A stretch of 40,563 nt of DNA from Flavobacterium frigidarium DSM 17623. GTDB lineage: Bacteria; Bacteroidota; Bacteroidia; Flavobacteriales; Flavobacteriaceae. The DNA is taken from NCBI RefSeq assembly GCF_000425505.1, contig NZ_KE384392.1, positions 1 through 40,563 of the forward strand. The letters run 5' to 3'. Shown one piece after another: positions 1 through 7,885 of this stretch. The notes under the pieces are model-generated. The model searched no databases and was not told the origin of the DNA. It saw only the letters and a list, made by a program, of their open reading frames with translations. How positions within the stretch are numbered: the first letter of the stretch is position 1; every line of letters begins with the position of its first letter. The position numbers and the translations under genes were made by a program.

Positions 1-3000
1 GATTCTGCAACGGTAGTTTCAGGGACAGTCTATACTTCTGTCACCAACTTAACTGCAAATGATACTGATGCTGAAGGTGATTCTTTGGCTGTAACAAGTG
101 GAACTTTTGCGACAGCTCAAGGAGGCACAATTGTAATTAATACCGATGGAAGTTACACCTATCAATCGGCACCAAATTATGTTGGAACTGATTCTTATGT
201 ATATACTGTTGGAGATGGACAAGCAACTGCTACAGGAACGGTGACGTTCACGGTAAATGCTCCAGCAAATTCAGCTCCAATTACAGTGGATGATTCTGCG
301 ACAACGACTACTGAAGTTCTTTACAATTCAGTTGCTACTTTACAATCAAATGATACCGATGCAGATGGAGATACTTTAAATGTGACAGCGGGAACATTTA
401 CAACGGCACAAGGCGGGGAGATCATTATTGCTGCAGATGGGAATTATACTTACCAATCGGCAACTGGTTTTGTGGGGACAGATTCTTATGTGTATACGGT
501 CGGAGATGGACAAGCAACTGCTACAGGAACGGTGACGTTTACAGTAAATGCTCCAACTCCTAATAATTCAGCTCCAGTTGCAGTGGATGACACAGCAACA
601 GTTACCACAGAAGTTCTTTACAATTCATCTGCTACATTACAATCAAATGACACCGATGCAGATGGCGATATTTTGACTGTTACAGCGGGAACATTTACCA
701 CAGTAGAAGGCGGAGAAATCATAATTGCTGCAGATGGTAATTACACTTATCAATCAGCAACTGGTTTTATTGGAACAGATTCTTATGTATATACTGTCAG
801 CGACGGACAAGCAACTGCTACAGGAACGGTGACGTTTACAGTTAGTGTTCCAACTCCTAATAATTCTGCTCCAGTTGCAGTGGATGACTCTGCAACAGCA
901 ACTTCAGAAGTGTTGTACAGTTCAACAGCTAGTTTACAATCGAATGATACTGATGCAGATGGAGATAGTTTGACTGTTACAGCGGGAACATTTACCACAG
1001 CAGAAGGTGGAGAGATCATTATCGCTGCAGATGGTAATTATACCTATCAATCAGCAACTGGTTTTATTGGAACAGATTCTTACGTATACACTGTTGGAGA
1101 TGGACAGGCAACTGCTACGGGGACTTTAACTATTACAGTAAATGCTCCAGTAAATTCAGCTCCAGTTGCAGTTGACGATTCAGCAACAGCGACCACAGAA
1201 GTGCTTTACAATTCAACAGCTGCATTACAATCGAATGACACCGATGCAGATGGTGATACGTTAACTGTGACAGCGGGAACATTTACAACGGCACAAGGCG
1301 GGGAGATCATTATCACTGCAGATGGTAATTATACCTATCAATCGGTAACTGGTTTTGTGGGTACAGATTCTTATGTATACACTGTTGGAGACGGACAGGC
1401 AACGAGTACAGGAACAGTAACGTTTACAGTAAATGCTCCAGCAAATTCAGCTCCAGTTTCAGTTGACGATTCAGCAACAGCAACTTCAGAAGTTCTTTAC
1501 AATTCAACTGCTACTTTACAATCGAATGACACTGATGCTGATGGAGATACTTTAACAGTAACAGCGGGAACATTTACCACAGCAGAAGGCGGAGAGATTA
1601 TAATTGCTGCAGATGGAAGTTATACCTATCAATCAGCAACTGGTTTTGTAGGGACAGATTCTTATGTATACACTGTTGGAGACGGACAAGCAACGAGTAC
1701 AGGAACAGTAACGTTTACAGTAAATGCTCCAGTAAATTCAGCTCCAGTAACTTTTGATGATTCAGCAACAGTAGTTTCAGGGACAGTCTATGTTTCTGAA
1801 AACAACTTAACTGCTAATGATACCGATGCAGATGGAGATACGTTGACTGTGACAGCGGGAACTTTCGCGACAGCGCAAGGAGGTACAATCATTATTACTT
1901 CTGACGGAAGTTACACCTATCAATCGGCACTAAATTATGTTGGAACAGATTCTTATGTATATACTGTTGGAGATGGACAAGCAACAACTATAGGAACGGT
2001 GACGTTTACAGTAAATGCAGCAAATCCTAATGACACTGTACCTATTGCAAATAATGATTTAATTTATATCAATATTGCTGAGACTACAGTATTAGACGTC
2101 CTACAAAATGATGTCTTTGCTCTTGGCAGTATTTTGACAGTTTCAATTCCGGTAACTCCAATTAATGGAACTGTTACTGTAAATAACGATGGCTCTATAA
2201 ATTACAGTCCGAATCCTAATTTTACAACTGGACAAGAAACCTTTACTTACCAAGTTTGTACAAGTACGGGATTGTGTAGTAGTGCTTCTATTACTGTCAG
2301 TATTATCGAGTGTGTTACTATTCTGACTTCAGATTGTGACAGTGATGGGCTTACTAATAGAGAAGAAGATATTTTAGGTACTGACCCTTTAAAACCAGAT
2401 ACAGATAACGACGGATTGACAGATGGTGAAGAGGTGACTTTAGGAACAGATCCATTAAATCCAGATACTGATGGCGATGGTGTTATAGATGGTACTGAAG
2501 TAGATGATAATACAAACCCATTAGATGGTTGTGATCCAATTGAAGAGCACGTTACTGTCACGCAATCCATTAATTTCTCGACTGCAGATTGTGATGGTGA
2601 CGGTTTAGCGAACGGAGAAGAAATAGGACTAGATCCTACAAACCCAAGAGATACTGACGGAGATGGAATTCCTGATTATTTAGAACCAAATAATAAATCT
2701 GAAAAGGAGATTAATATAAATCAGTTAATCACCCCTAATGGTGATGGGTTCAATGATATTTTAGTGATTGAAAATCTTGATTTGTATCCTGAAAATTCAG
2801 TTAGAATTTACAATAGGTGGGGAGTTTTAGTTTGGGATACCACAGGGTATAATTCTAAAAATAATTATTTCTATGGAAAATCGACTGGTAGATTAACGAT
2901 AGGAGGCAACGAGATGCTACCGACAGGAACTTATTTCTACGTGATAAATTATGTAAATAAAGATTCAGTTAGCATCGATACATCTGGATATATCTACATC

Positions 3001-3006
3001 AATTAA
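1..3006 (+). CDS. Repeat adhesin with type B T9SS C-terminal domain (5' truncated)
   Basis: The frame is open to the left edge, so the start lies outside the window; 1001 residues are visible. In order: seven near-identical Ig/VCBS-like modules (about residues 1-675, period 97 or 99 aa) with the motifs [17 protein letters not shown] and [15 protein letters not shown]; one diverged cadherin/Ig-like domain (about 680-770); calcium-type DxDxDG repeats (about 775-900, e.g. [24 protein letters not shown]); and a C-terminal domain of about 95 residues with [21 protein letters not shown] and LPTGTYFYV. That last domain is the type B (gliding-associated) sorting signal of type IX secretion, so the product should be exported and cell-surface or secreted. 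The PorP/SprF gene follows after 63 nt, the usual partner of type B substrates. The ligand is unknown. Family and secretion route are secure; adhesion is inferred from architecture. Confidence 0.93.
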   Translation, partial: DSATVVSGTVYTSVTNLTANDTDAEGDSLAVTSGTFATAQGGTIVINTDGSYTYQSAPNYVGTDSYVYTVGDGQATATGTVTFTVNAPANSAPITVDDSATTTTEVLYNSVATLQSNDTDADGDTLNVTAGTFTTAQGGEIIIAADGNYTYQSATGFVGTDSYVYTVGDGQATATGTVTFTVNAPTPNNSAPVAVDDTATVTTEVLYNSSATLQSNDTDADGDILTVTAGTFTTVEGGEIIIAADGNYTYQSATGFIGTDSYVYTVSDGQATATGTVTFTVSVPTPNNSAPVAVDDSATATSEVLYSSTASLQSNDTDADGDSLTVTAGTFTTAEGGEIIIAADGNYTYQSATGFIGTDSYVYTVGDGQATATGTLTITVNAPVNSAPVAVDDSATATTEVLYNSTAALQSNDTDADGDTLTVTAGTFTTAQGGEIIITADGNYTYQSVTGFVGTDSYVYTVGDGQATSTGTVTFTVNAPANSAPVSVDDSATATSEVLYNSTATLQSNDTDADGDTLTVTAGTFTTAEGGEIIIAADGSYTYQSATGFVGTDSYVYTVGDGQATSTGTVTFTVNAPVNSAPVTFDDSATVVSGTVYVSENNLTANDTDADGDTLTVTAGTFATAQGGTIIITSDGSYTYQSALNYVGTDSYVYTVGDGQATTIGTVTFTVNAANPNDTVPIANNDLIYINIAETTVLDVLQNDVFALGSILTVSIPVTPINGTVTVNNDGSINYSPNPNFTTGQETFTYQVCTSTGLCSSASITVSIIECVTILTSDCDSDGLTNREEDILGTDPLKPDTDNDGLTDGEEVTLGTDPLNPDTDGDGVIDGTEVDDNTNPLDGCDPIEEHVTVTQSINFSTADCDGDGLANGEEIGLDPTNPRDTDGDGIPDYLEPNNKSEKEININQLITPNGDGFNDILVIENLDLYPENSVRIYNRWGVLVWDTTGYNSKNNYFYGKSTGRLTIGGNEMLPTGTYFYVINYVNKDSVSIDTSGYIYIN
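61..2030 (+). repeat. Seven tandem coding repeats, 291/297 bp
   Basis: The segment encoding NDTDADGD starts at 61, 352, 649, 946, 1237, 1528 and 1819, giving spacings of 291, 297, 297, 291, 291 and 291 bp. The two 297-bp units carry two extra codons (PTPNN in place of PAN or PVN at the linker). Nucleotide identity between copies is high, so the array can recombine. It lies inside the first adhesin gene and probably continues past the left edge. Confidence 0.92.
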
Positions 3007-3021
3007 AATAAAGCTCATAAC

Positions 3022-3043
3022 AGGCCAGCGTAATAGTTGGCCT
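3022..3043 (+). other. Intergenic hairpin between adhesin and PorP/SprF gene
   Basis: AGGCCA (3022-3027) pairs with TGGCCT (3038-3043) across a 10-nt loop. No U-run follows, so it is not a standard terminator. It may be a processing or partial-attenuation site that sets the ratio of the giant adhesin to its downstream partners. Function is inferred only. Confidence 0.35.
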
Positions 3044-3069
3044 TAATACACCATTATAAAAATTAGAAG

Positions 3070-3984
3070 ATGAAAAAAATATATCTACTATTCATAGTAT
3101 TTGTTGGTCTTAGTAGCTATGCACAACAAGACGCACAATATACCCAATACATGTACAATACGATGAGCGTTAATCCTGCATACGCAGGCTCGAGAGGTGT
3201 TCTTAGTATCACCGCTTTGCACAGATCACAATGGGTTGGACTAGAGGGAGCTCCATCGACGGAAACTTTTAATATTAATTCGCCAATATCAGACAGAATT
3301 GGATTGGGGTTATCAGTAGTGGCTGATAAAATAGGTCCAACAACAGAAAATGTTATCGATGGAATGTTTTCTTATACTATCGAAACTTCCCTGCAAGGCA
3401 AACTTTCTTTTGGTGTTAAAGGAGGGATTAATATATTAAATATTGATTACGACAGATTAAGCAGGTATCAAAACGAACCTACGATGCTTAATAATGATAT
3501 GAGAAGCAATATTGCACCTAATGTAGGAGCAGGACTTTATTTTCATGATGACAAATTCTACGCAGGTCTTTCTGTTCCTAATATTCTAGAGACAAAATAT
3601 TTTGACGATTCTTCGTTCTCCGTAGCCAAAGAAAAAATTAACTTGTATTTCATAAGTGGTTATGTCTTTGATTTAAATCCAAGTTTTAAATTCAAGCCTA
3701 CCGTATTAGTAAAAGCGGTTGTTGGCGCCCCTTTACAGCTAGACCTTTCGGCAAATTTTATTTACAATGATAAATTAACGATAGGAGTAGCACATCGATT
3801 AGACGCTGCATGGAGTGCAATGGCAGGATTCAACGCAACCGACTCTATATTGTTAGGTTTTGCTTATGATAGAGAATCCAGTGAGCTAGGTAATACAAAA
3901 TTCAATGATGGCTCTTTTGAATTTATTGCTCGATTTGAATTATTTAATAGATTCAATAAATTATTAACACCGCGACACTTTTAA
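3070..3984 (+). CDS. PorP/SprF family type IX secretion outer-membrane protein
   Basis: 304 aa, the usual length of the family. It has a signal peptide (MKKIYLLFIVFVGLSSYAQQ), then the family opening DAQYTQYMYNTMSVNPAYAG followed by LHRSQWVGLEGAP at about residues 19-60. The rest alternates as beta strands expected of an outer-membrane barrel and ends in aromatic-rich strands. Members work with type IX secretion; in Flavobacterium johnsoniae SprF is needed for surface display of the type B substrate SprB. Its place between a type B adhesin and an OmpA/PD40 protein, 12 nt before the latter, suggests it is the dedicated anchor or export partner of the upstream adhesin. The ATG is preceded by AGAAG. 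The family call is firm; the specific partner is inferred. Confidence 0.95.
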   Translation: MKKIYLLFIVFVGLSSYAQQDAQYTQYMYNTMSVNPAYAGSRGVLSITALHRSQWVGLEGAPSTETFNINSPISDRIGLGLSVVADKIGPTTENVIDGMFSYTIETSLQGKLSFGVKGGINILNIDYDRLSRYQNEPTMLNNDMRSNIAPNVGAGLYFHDDKFYAGLSVPNILETKYFDDSSFSVAKEKINLYFISGYVFDLNPSFKFKPTVLVKAVVGAPLQLDLSANFIYNDKLTIGVAHRLDAAWSAMAGFNATDSILLGFAYDRESSELGNTKFNDGSFEFIARFELFNRFNKLLTPRHF

Positions 3985-3996
3985 AATACTACAGCT

Positions 3997-5925
3997 ATGA
4001 TATTAATAAAAAAAATAACGACCATGGTGTTATTTATCAGTGCTAATGTACTTTTAGCGCAAGATAGCAAGGTAGAGAAGGGACACGAAAATTTTGAAAA
4101 TTATTCGTTTTCTCCAGCAATTGACATTTACAAGAAAGTAGCAGAACAAGGATATCAGTCTCCAGAACTATATCAACGTATAGCAGATTCTTATTATTTT
4201 AAAGGTGATATAGGTAAATCAGCGACTTGGTATGAAAAATTACATAATTCGAATAATAATTTGGCTCCAGAGTACTATTTTAGATATGCACACGCGTTAA
4301 AGGCTGCAGGTAACATCGCAGAGGCTAGGAAGATAATGGATGAATTTGTTCGTAGTAAACCTACTGATAACCGTTCCTTGATCCTTATATCTGATCAAAA
4401 TTACTTAAATAAGATAGAGAAAAATTCAAATCGATACAATATCTCCCTTTTAAAGCAAAACACCGTAACGTCAGATTATGGCGCTGCATTTTACAAAGAT
4501 AAGATAGTATTCGCAAGTGCTAGAGATACGGGTATTATTTCTAGAAACATTCACAAATGGGATAATGAACCATTCACAGAGTTATATGTGGCTTCTATCG
4601 AAAAAGATGGACAGCTTTCTAATCCTACAAAATTTTCGAAAACAATAAATAGTAAATTTCATGAGGCCACACCAGCATTGAGTCCTGATGGTAAAACGTT
4701 ATACTTTACCAGAAATAATTACATTGATAAAAAAAGGAAGAAGGATAATGACGGTTTGACTCGTCTCAAAATCTATCGAGCTACATTAAATAATGCAAAC
4801 GAATGGGTTGACATCATCGAGATGCCTTTCAATTCTGATGCGTACTCGTGTGCACATCCTTCATTAAATAGGACCGGTGATAAAATGTATTTTGCTTCAG
4901 ATATGCCAGGAACTATAGGGGCATCTGATATTTTTGAAGTTGACTTATTCTTAGATGGTACTGTAGGTACTCCTGAAAATTTAGGTAGAGAAATCAATAC
5001 AGAAGGTAGAGAAACATTTCCTTATATAAGCGAGGATGGTGTATTGTATTTTTCTTCTGATGGATTACCTGGCCTTGGTGGCTTAGATATATTTGCTGCA
5101 AAAATTGAAAATGACAGTACTTTTTCTTTTGTCGAAAATGTTGGAAGACCCATCAATAGTAGTATGGACGACTTTAATTACATAATCAATATAAATAATA
5201 GACTTGGTTATTTTTCTTCGAATAGGCTAGGAGGCAAGGGAGGAGATGATATTTATACCTTAGAAGAATTGAGTCCTTTAAACAGTATAAATACAACTAA
5301 TATCGTTATTATCGTAAAAGATTTAGATACTAAAGAAGTACTTGCTAATGCAGTCGTTTCATTAAAAGATCTTGAAAACATCGAGGTTAAAAACTCTAAT
5401 ACTAATGCTAAAGGTAGTGTAGCTTTTGATAAAATACCTTTACAACAATATTTAGCAAAAGTTAAAAAAGAAGGTTACGCTACTAATGAGAAAATTGTTA
5501 ATGCTTTTGCAAAAGAGCAAATAATATATTTAGAAAAAGAAGTTTATGAAGCCAGTTTAGGAGATGACTTGGGTAAGATATTAAAACTAAGCCCCATTTT
5601 ATTTGATACCAATAAATGGAATATTAGGGGAGATGCTGGTTTTGAAATCGCAAAGGTGGTAGCAGCGATGACTGTGCATCCAAAATTAAAAATTGCCATT
5701 AGGTCACATACAGACAATCGTGGTACTGCACAATCTAATATGATCTTGTCTGAGAAAAGAGCGCAGTCAACAATGGCATTCATGATGTCTAAAGGAATTT
5801 CAGCAGACAGACTTACAGCAAAAGGATACGGTGAAAGCGAACCTGTGATTGCTTGTGAAGAATTATACTGTACTGATGAAGCTCTTCAAAAAAATAGAAG
5901 GTCAGAGTTTATTATTATAGAATAA
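3997..5925 (+). CDS. TPR/PD40/OmpA-domain cell-envelope protein
   Basis: 642 aa. An N-terminal signal peptide (about 1-22, ending VLLAQ) is followed by TPR-like helices (about 25-135), a PD40/WD40-like beta-propeller (about 160-420, blades such as ATPALSPDGKTLYFTRN, HPSLNRTGDKMYFASD, PYISEDGVLYFSSDG), a carboxypeptidase-regulatory-like beta sandwich (about 435-505) and an OmpA-type peptidoglycan-binding domain (about 530-642). The last contains FDTNKWNI, RSHTDNRGTAQSN and LSEKRAQSTMAFM. The architecture matches the PorE-like proteins that accompany PorP/SprF genes and probably ties the outer-membrane complex to peptidoglycan. It is the last gene of the operon and is closed by the terminator at 5943. 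It is one of several paralogues typical of these genomes, so a specific name is not given. Confidence 0.93.
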   Translation: MILIKKITTMVLFISANVLLAQDSKVEKGHENFENYSFSPAIDIYKKVAEQGYQSPELYQRIADSYYFKGDIGKSATWYEKLHNSNNNLAPEYYFRYAHALKAAGNIAEARKIMDEFVRSKPTDNRSLILISDQNYLNKIEKNSNRYNISLLKQNTVTSDYGAAFYKDKIVFASARDTGIISRNIHKWDNEPFTELYVASIEKDGQLSNPTKFSKTINSKFHEATPALSPDGKTLYFTRNNYIDKKRKKDNDGLTRLKIYRATLNNANEWVDIIEMPFNSDAYSCAHPSLNRTGDKMYFASDMPGTIGASDIFEVDLFLDGTVGTPENLGREINTEGRETFPYISEDGVLYFSSDGLPGLGGLDIFAAKIENDSTFSFVENVGRPINSSMDDFNYIININNRLGYFSSNRLGGKGGDDIYTLEELSPLNSINTTNIVIIVKDLDTKEVLANAVVSLKDLENIEVKNSNTNAKGSVAFDKIPLQQYLAKVKKEGYATNEKIVNAFAKEQIIYLEKEVYEASLGDDLGKILKLSPILFDTNKWNIRGDAGFEIAKVVAAMTVHPKLKIAIRSHTDNRGTAQSNMILSEKRAQSTMAFMMSKGISADRLTAKGYGESEPVIACEELYCTDEALQKNRRSEFIIIE

Positions 5926-5942
5926 TTAATTATCAAAATGAG

Positions 5943-5975
5943 AAAAGCCCAATTTTAAAAAAATTGGGCTTTTTA
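5943..5975. terminator. Bidirectional intrinsic terminator
   Basis: AAAAGCCCAATTTT pairs with AAAATTGGGCTTTT around a very short A-rich loop, followed by T on the plus strand and by A on the other side. It closes the adhesin operon and can also serve the convergent J-domain gene ending at 6010. Confidence 0.9.
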
Positions 5976-6009
5976 TATTTAACTCAGTAGAGTTGAACAA
6001 TCAAATCAA

Positions 6010-6450
6010 TTAGTCTTGATTAGTTGTTTTTCTCCATGTAAATGAATTTAAGATATGTCTTTTTGCGAATCTACCTGGTGATTCAGCATTTACCATTTTC
6101 ACGTAAGTAGCTTTAGGAACACTGATGTACTCATAAACACTTCCGTTAGAAAAATTGATAATTAATCTACCTTCTACAAATTTGTAATCTGTAATAGTAG
6201 TAGTAGTAATTGTCTCAGTATATTCTGGTAAGTTAACTTTGATAGTTTCAGGATTGATACTTACTAAAAAGTGGTAAGCCTCAATAATTTTTTTACTATT
6301 TTCTTCTGCAGCTTTTAAACCAGCTTCATCTCCTTGAAATTTATCAGGGTGAGATTCCTTCATCGCATTACGATAAATGGTTTTTAAATCTTTTAATTCT
6401 GCAGTTTTATCTACATTAAGTAACTTGCGGTATTCAACTATTTTTTTCAT
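6010..6450 (-). CDS. J-domain protein with C-terminal KTSC domain
   Basis: 146 aa from the ATG at 6450. The open frame runs back to a TTG at 6492, but the ATG gives the normal J-domain opening KKIVEYRKLLNV. Residues about 3-65 form a DnaJ-like J domain with the HPD tripeptide in AMKESHPDKFQGDEA, which stimulates the Hsp70 ATPase. Residues about 80-140 resemble a KTSC domain (INFSNGSVYEYISVPKATYV, then AESPGRFAKRHILNSF), a small fold of unknown function often found in phage and bacterial proteins. There is no zinc-finger or substrate-binding C-terminus, so this is not DnaJ itself. Transcription probably starts near 6512 from the -7 box at 6520-6527. A co-chaperone with the KTSC part as targeting module is the likely role. 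Confidence 0.85.
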   Translation of the reverse strand: MKKIVEYRKLLNVDKTAELKDLKTIYRNAMKESHPDKFQGDEAGLKAAEENSKKIIEAYHFLVSINPETIKVNLPEYTETITTTTITDYKFVEGRLIINFSNGSVYEYISVPKATYVKMVNAESPGRFAKRHILNSFTWRKTTNQD

Positions 6451-6519
6451 AAATATGGTAACTACTTGTCTTTTAATTAGAATTTTATTCAATTGATTTT
6501 AAAAAACAACAATTTTTTG

Positions 6520-6527
6520 CAAAGGTA
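6520..6527 (-). promoter_or_regulatory. Bacteroidota-type -7 element for the J-domain gene
   Basis: Reverse-strand TACCTTTG matches TAnnTTTG exactly and sits about 70 nt upstream of the ATG at 6450. No TTG is seen at the expected -33 distance. Confidence 0.55.
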
Positions 6528-6612
6528 CACTTTTTTTTAATCTTTTACTTCGTCCTAAAAAAAAAATAAAAAATTCGATATTTAGAGTGAACTATTTGCT
6601 AATGATGTATAA

Positions 6613-6861
6613 CTACTGTTGCGGTTTATGGTTTGCTTTATCGAAGTTCTTAGACTTTTTAGGATATTTACTGTGGCTAATATCACTCGGGTTTTCAATT
6701 ACTGATTTGATTGTGACTAAATCGCCTAAAGCATGTTTTGCAACAACCATCTTGTAATCTAAAAGATAAGCTCCGCAAAAGAAATTGTTATTTTCATCTT
6801 TTTCAATTACTCCGGTATAAACCCCTTTCTGTAACATTTTTTCGTCTGAAGTCTTAGTCAT
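6613..6861 (-). CDS. Small conserved-looking protein of unknown function
   Basis: 82 aa, not recognised. It is soluble, with no signal peptide or membrane segment. The central part (about 12-60) is beta-strand-like (GVYTGVIEKDENNNFFCGAYLL, then YKMVVAKHALGDLVTIKSVIE) and the last 20 residues are Lys-rich and disordered (HSKYPKKSKNFDKANHKPQQ). The start is an ATG with AGAAATC just upstream and a perfect -7 box at 6887-6894, which supports a real monocistronic gene. It is divergent from the gene at 6944. No function is offered. Confidence 0.7.
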   Translation of the reverse strand: MTKTSDEKMLQKGVYTGVIEKDENNNFFCGAYLLDYKMVVAKHALGDLVTIKSVIENPSDISHSKYPKKSKNFDKANHKPQQ

Positions 6862-6886
6862 GATTTCTATTTTTAGATTTAAAGTG

Positions 6887-6894
6887 CAAAGTTA
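6887..6894 (-). promoter_or_regulatory. -7 element for the 82-aa gene
   Basis: Reverse-strand TAACTTTG fits TAnnTTTG and lies about 26 nt before the ATG at 6861. The -33 TTG is not evident. Confidence 0.5.
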
Positions 6895-6906
6895 ATCATT
6901 TATTCG

Positions 6907-6940
6907 TTGTTTTCTATTTTGTACTTTCTGATTATATTTG
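6907..6940 (+). promoter_or_regulatory. TTG-N23-TATATTTG promoter immediately before an ATG
   Basis: TTG at 6907-6909 and TATATTTG at 6933-6940 are separated by 23 nt, a full match to the Bacteroidota housekeeping promoter. The ATG of the next gene is at 6944, only 3 nt after the -7 box, so the transcript would begin at or beside the start codon. Confidence 0.6.
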
Positions 6941-6943
6941 CGC

Positions 6944-7486
6944 ATGGAAAAAAATATTAAGCCAGCTCCTAATGCCTTTAAAAATACTTTTTGTGTCTTT
7001 GAGGAAGTGTCTATTTCGAGAATTGAAGGTCTAAAAGCACAATTTAGTAGCAAAGCTGGAAGTACCTATTTTTATACTGATAAAGGGATGTATCGTTTGT
7101 CACATCATTGGGGCCGGCTAGCTAATAGTAAATGGAGATTGGTAGCAGCATTAGTGCCATCAGCTTCCAAAACTAAATTAGGATTTGCTACTTGGGAAAC
7201 ATTCTATCCTGACAATGCTACAGAAAAATTATATTACATAGCCGCTGATTATGAAAAAGGTCTGGTTAACTACGAACATAAGAATAGTCCGCAATATGAC
7301 AATAAAGCTATATTGAGAACTAGTTTTGAAACGACTAAGAAAATTAAGCAAATTCGTAATCTATTTGAACTCACCTCTTGGGCGAAGTATTATGATTACG
7401 AAGATATAGATGTCCTTCGAAAAACAATTATCGAACAACTAATCTTTACTGAGAAAAGTTTGGAGGATATTAAAAATAGCCTTTAA
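6944..7486 (+). CDS. Unrecognised 180-aa cytosolic protein
   Basis: 180 aa from the ATG at 6944; the frame has a TTG two codons earlier that lies inside the -7 box. I do not recognise the family. There is no signal peptide or membrane segment. Residues about 20-75 are strand-rich with conserved-looking aromatics (AGSTYFYTDKGMYRLSHHWG, SKWRLVAAL), then GFATWETFYPDN and YYIAADYEKG, and the C-terminal third is helical and charged. It may be a single-domain Bacteroidota-specific protein. The promoter at 6907 gives an almost absent leader. Its stop is only 3 nt from the convergent response-regulator gene, so the two transcripts must overlap at their 3' ends unless termination occurs inside the coding regions. 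Confidence 0.8.
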   Translation: MEKNIKPAPNAFKNTFCVFEEVSISRIEGLKAQFSSKAGSTYFYTDKGMYRLSHHWGRLANSKWRLVAALVPSASKTKLGFATWETFYPDNATEKLYYIAADYEKGLVNYEHKNSPQYDNKAILRTSFETTKKIKQIRNLFELTSWAKYYDYEDIDVLRKTIIEQLIFTEKSLEDIKNSL

Positions 7487-7489
7487 TAT

Positions 7490-7885
7490 TTAATCAAAAT
7501 CAGCGATTAACTTGAGATCATCAATTGTGATTGGCTTAGACATATACCCTACGATATTAGGGTTGTTTTTAGCCTTCAATTTGTCTTCAATTGCTATTGA
7601 TGAGCTGGAAATGTATATAATGAGGCGTTGTGGTATGCTGTCTTTTATTAGAGCGATTTCTTCCATGAATCCCCAACCATCCATCACAGGCATTTCGATA
7701 TCTAACAAGACAATATCTGGAAGAATTTCTTTATTTGATATGGCAACTTTTAATGCATTAATAGCTTCTTTCCCATTTGAAAAAGTTGTAGTAGCATCAA
7801 AAATAGCCGATTTATCGATTATCTTTTTTATGATTGTCTTATATATTTGATCGTCATCTACGACCCAAATTTTCTTTTGACTCAT
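7490..7885 (-). CDS. Single-domain response regulator (receiver only)
   Basis: 131 aa, a stand-alone receiver. Acidic pocket DDD at 10-12, phospho-acceptor D62 in LLDIEMPVMDG, switch Ser at about 93-95 and the conserved Lys117 in YMSKPI are all present. There is no output domain, so it probably acts by protein contact, like CheY, or as a phosphorelay intermediate. Its ATG overlaps the stop of the kinase gene upstream (ATGA, 7882-7885), which implies translational coupling and makes that kinase its likely phospho-donor. Confidence 0.93.
   Translation of the reverse strand: MSQKKIWVVDDDQIYKTIIKKIIDKSAIFDATTTFSNGKEAINALKVAISNKEILPDIVLLDIEMPVMDGWGFMEEIALIKDSIPQRLIIYISSSSIAIEDKLKAKNNPNIVGYMSKPITIDDLKLIADFD

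Noticed and set aside
6490..6492. TTG start for the J-domain gene
   Set aside because: The ATG at 6450 starts directly at the J-domain consensus; the extra 14 residues have no support.
7512..7850. 112-aa plus-strand frame opposite the response regulator
   Set aside because: Antisense shadow of a well-conserved receiver domain.
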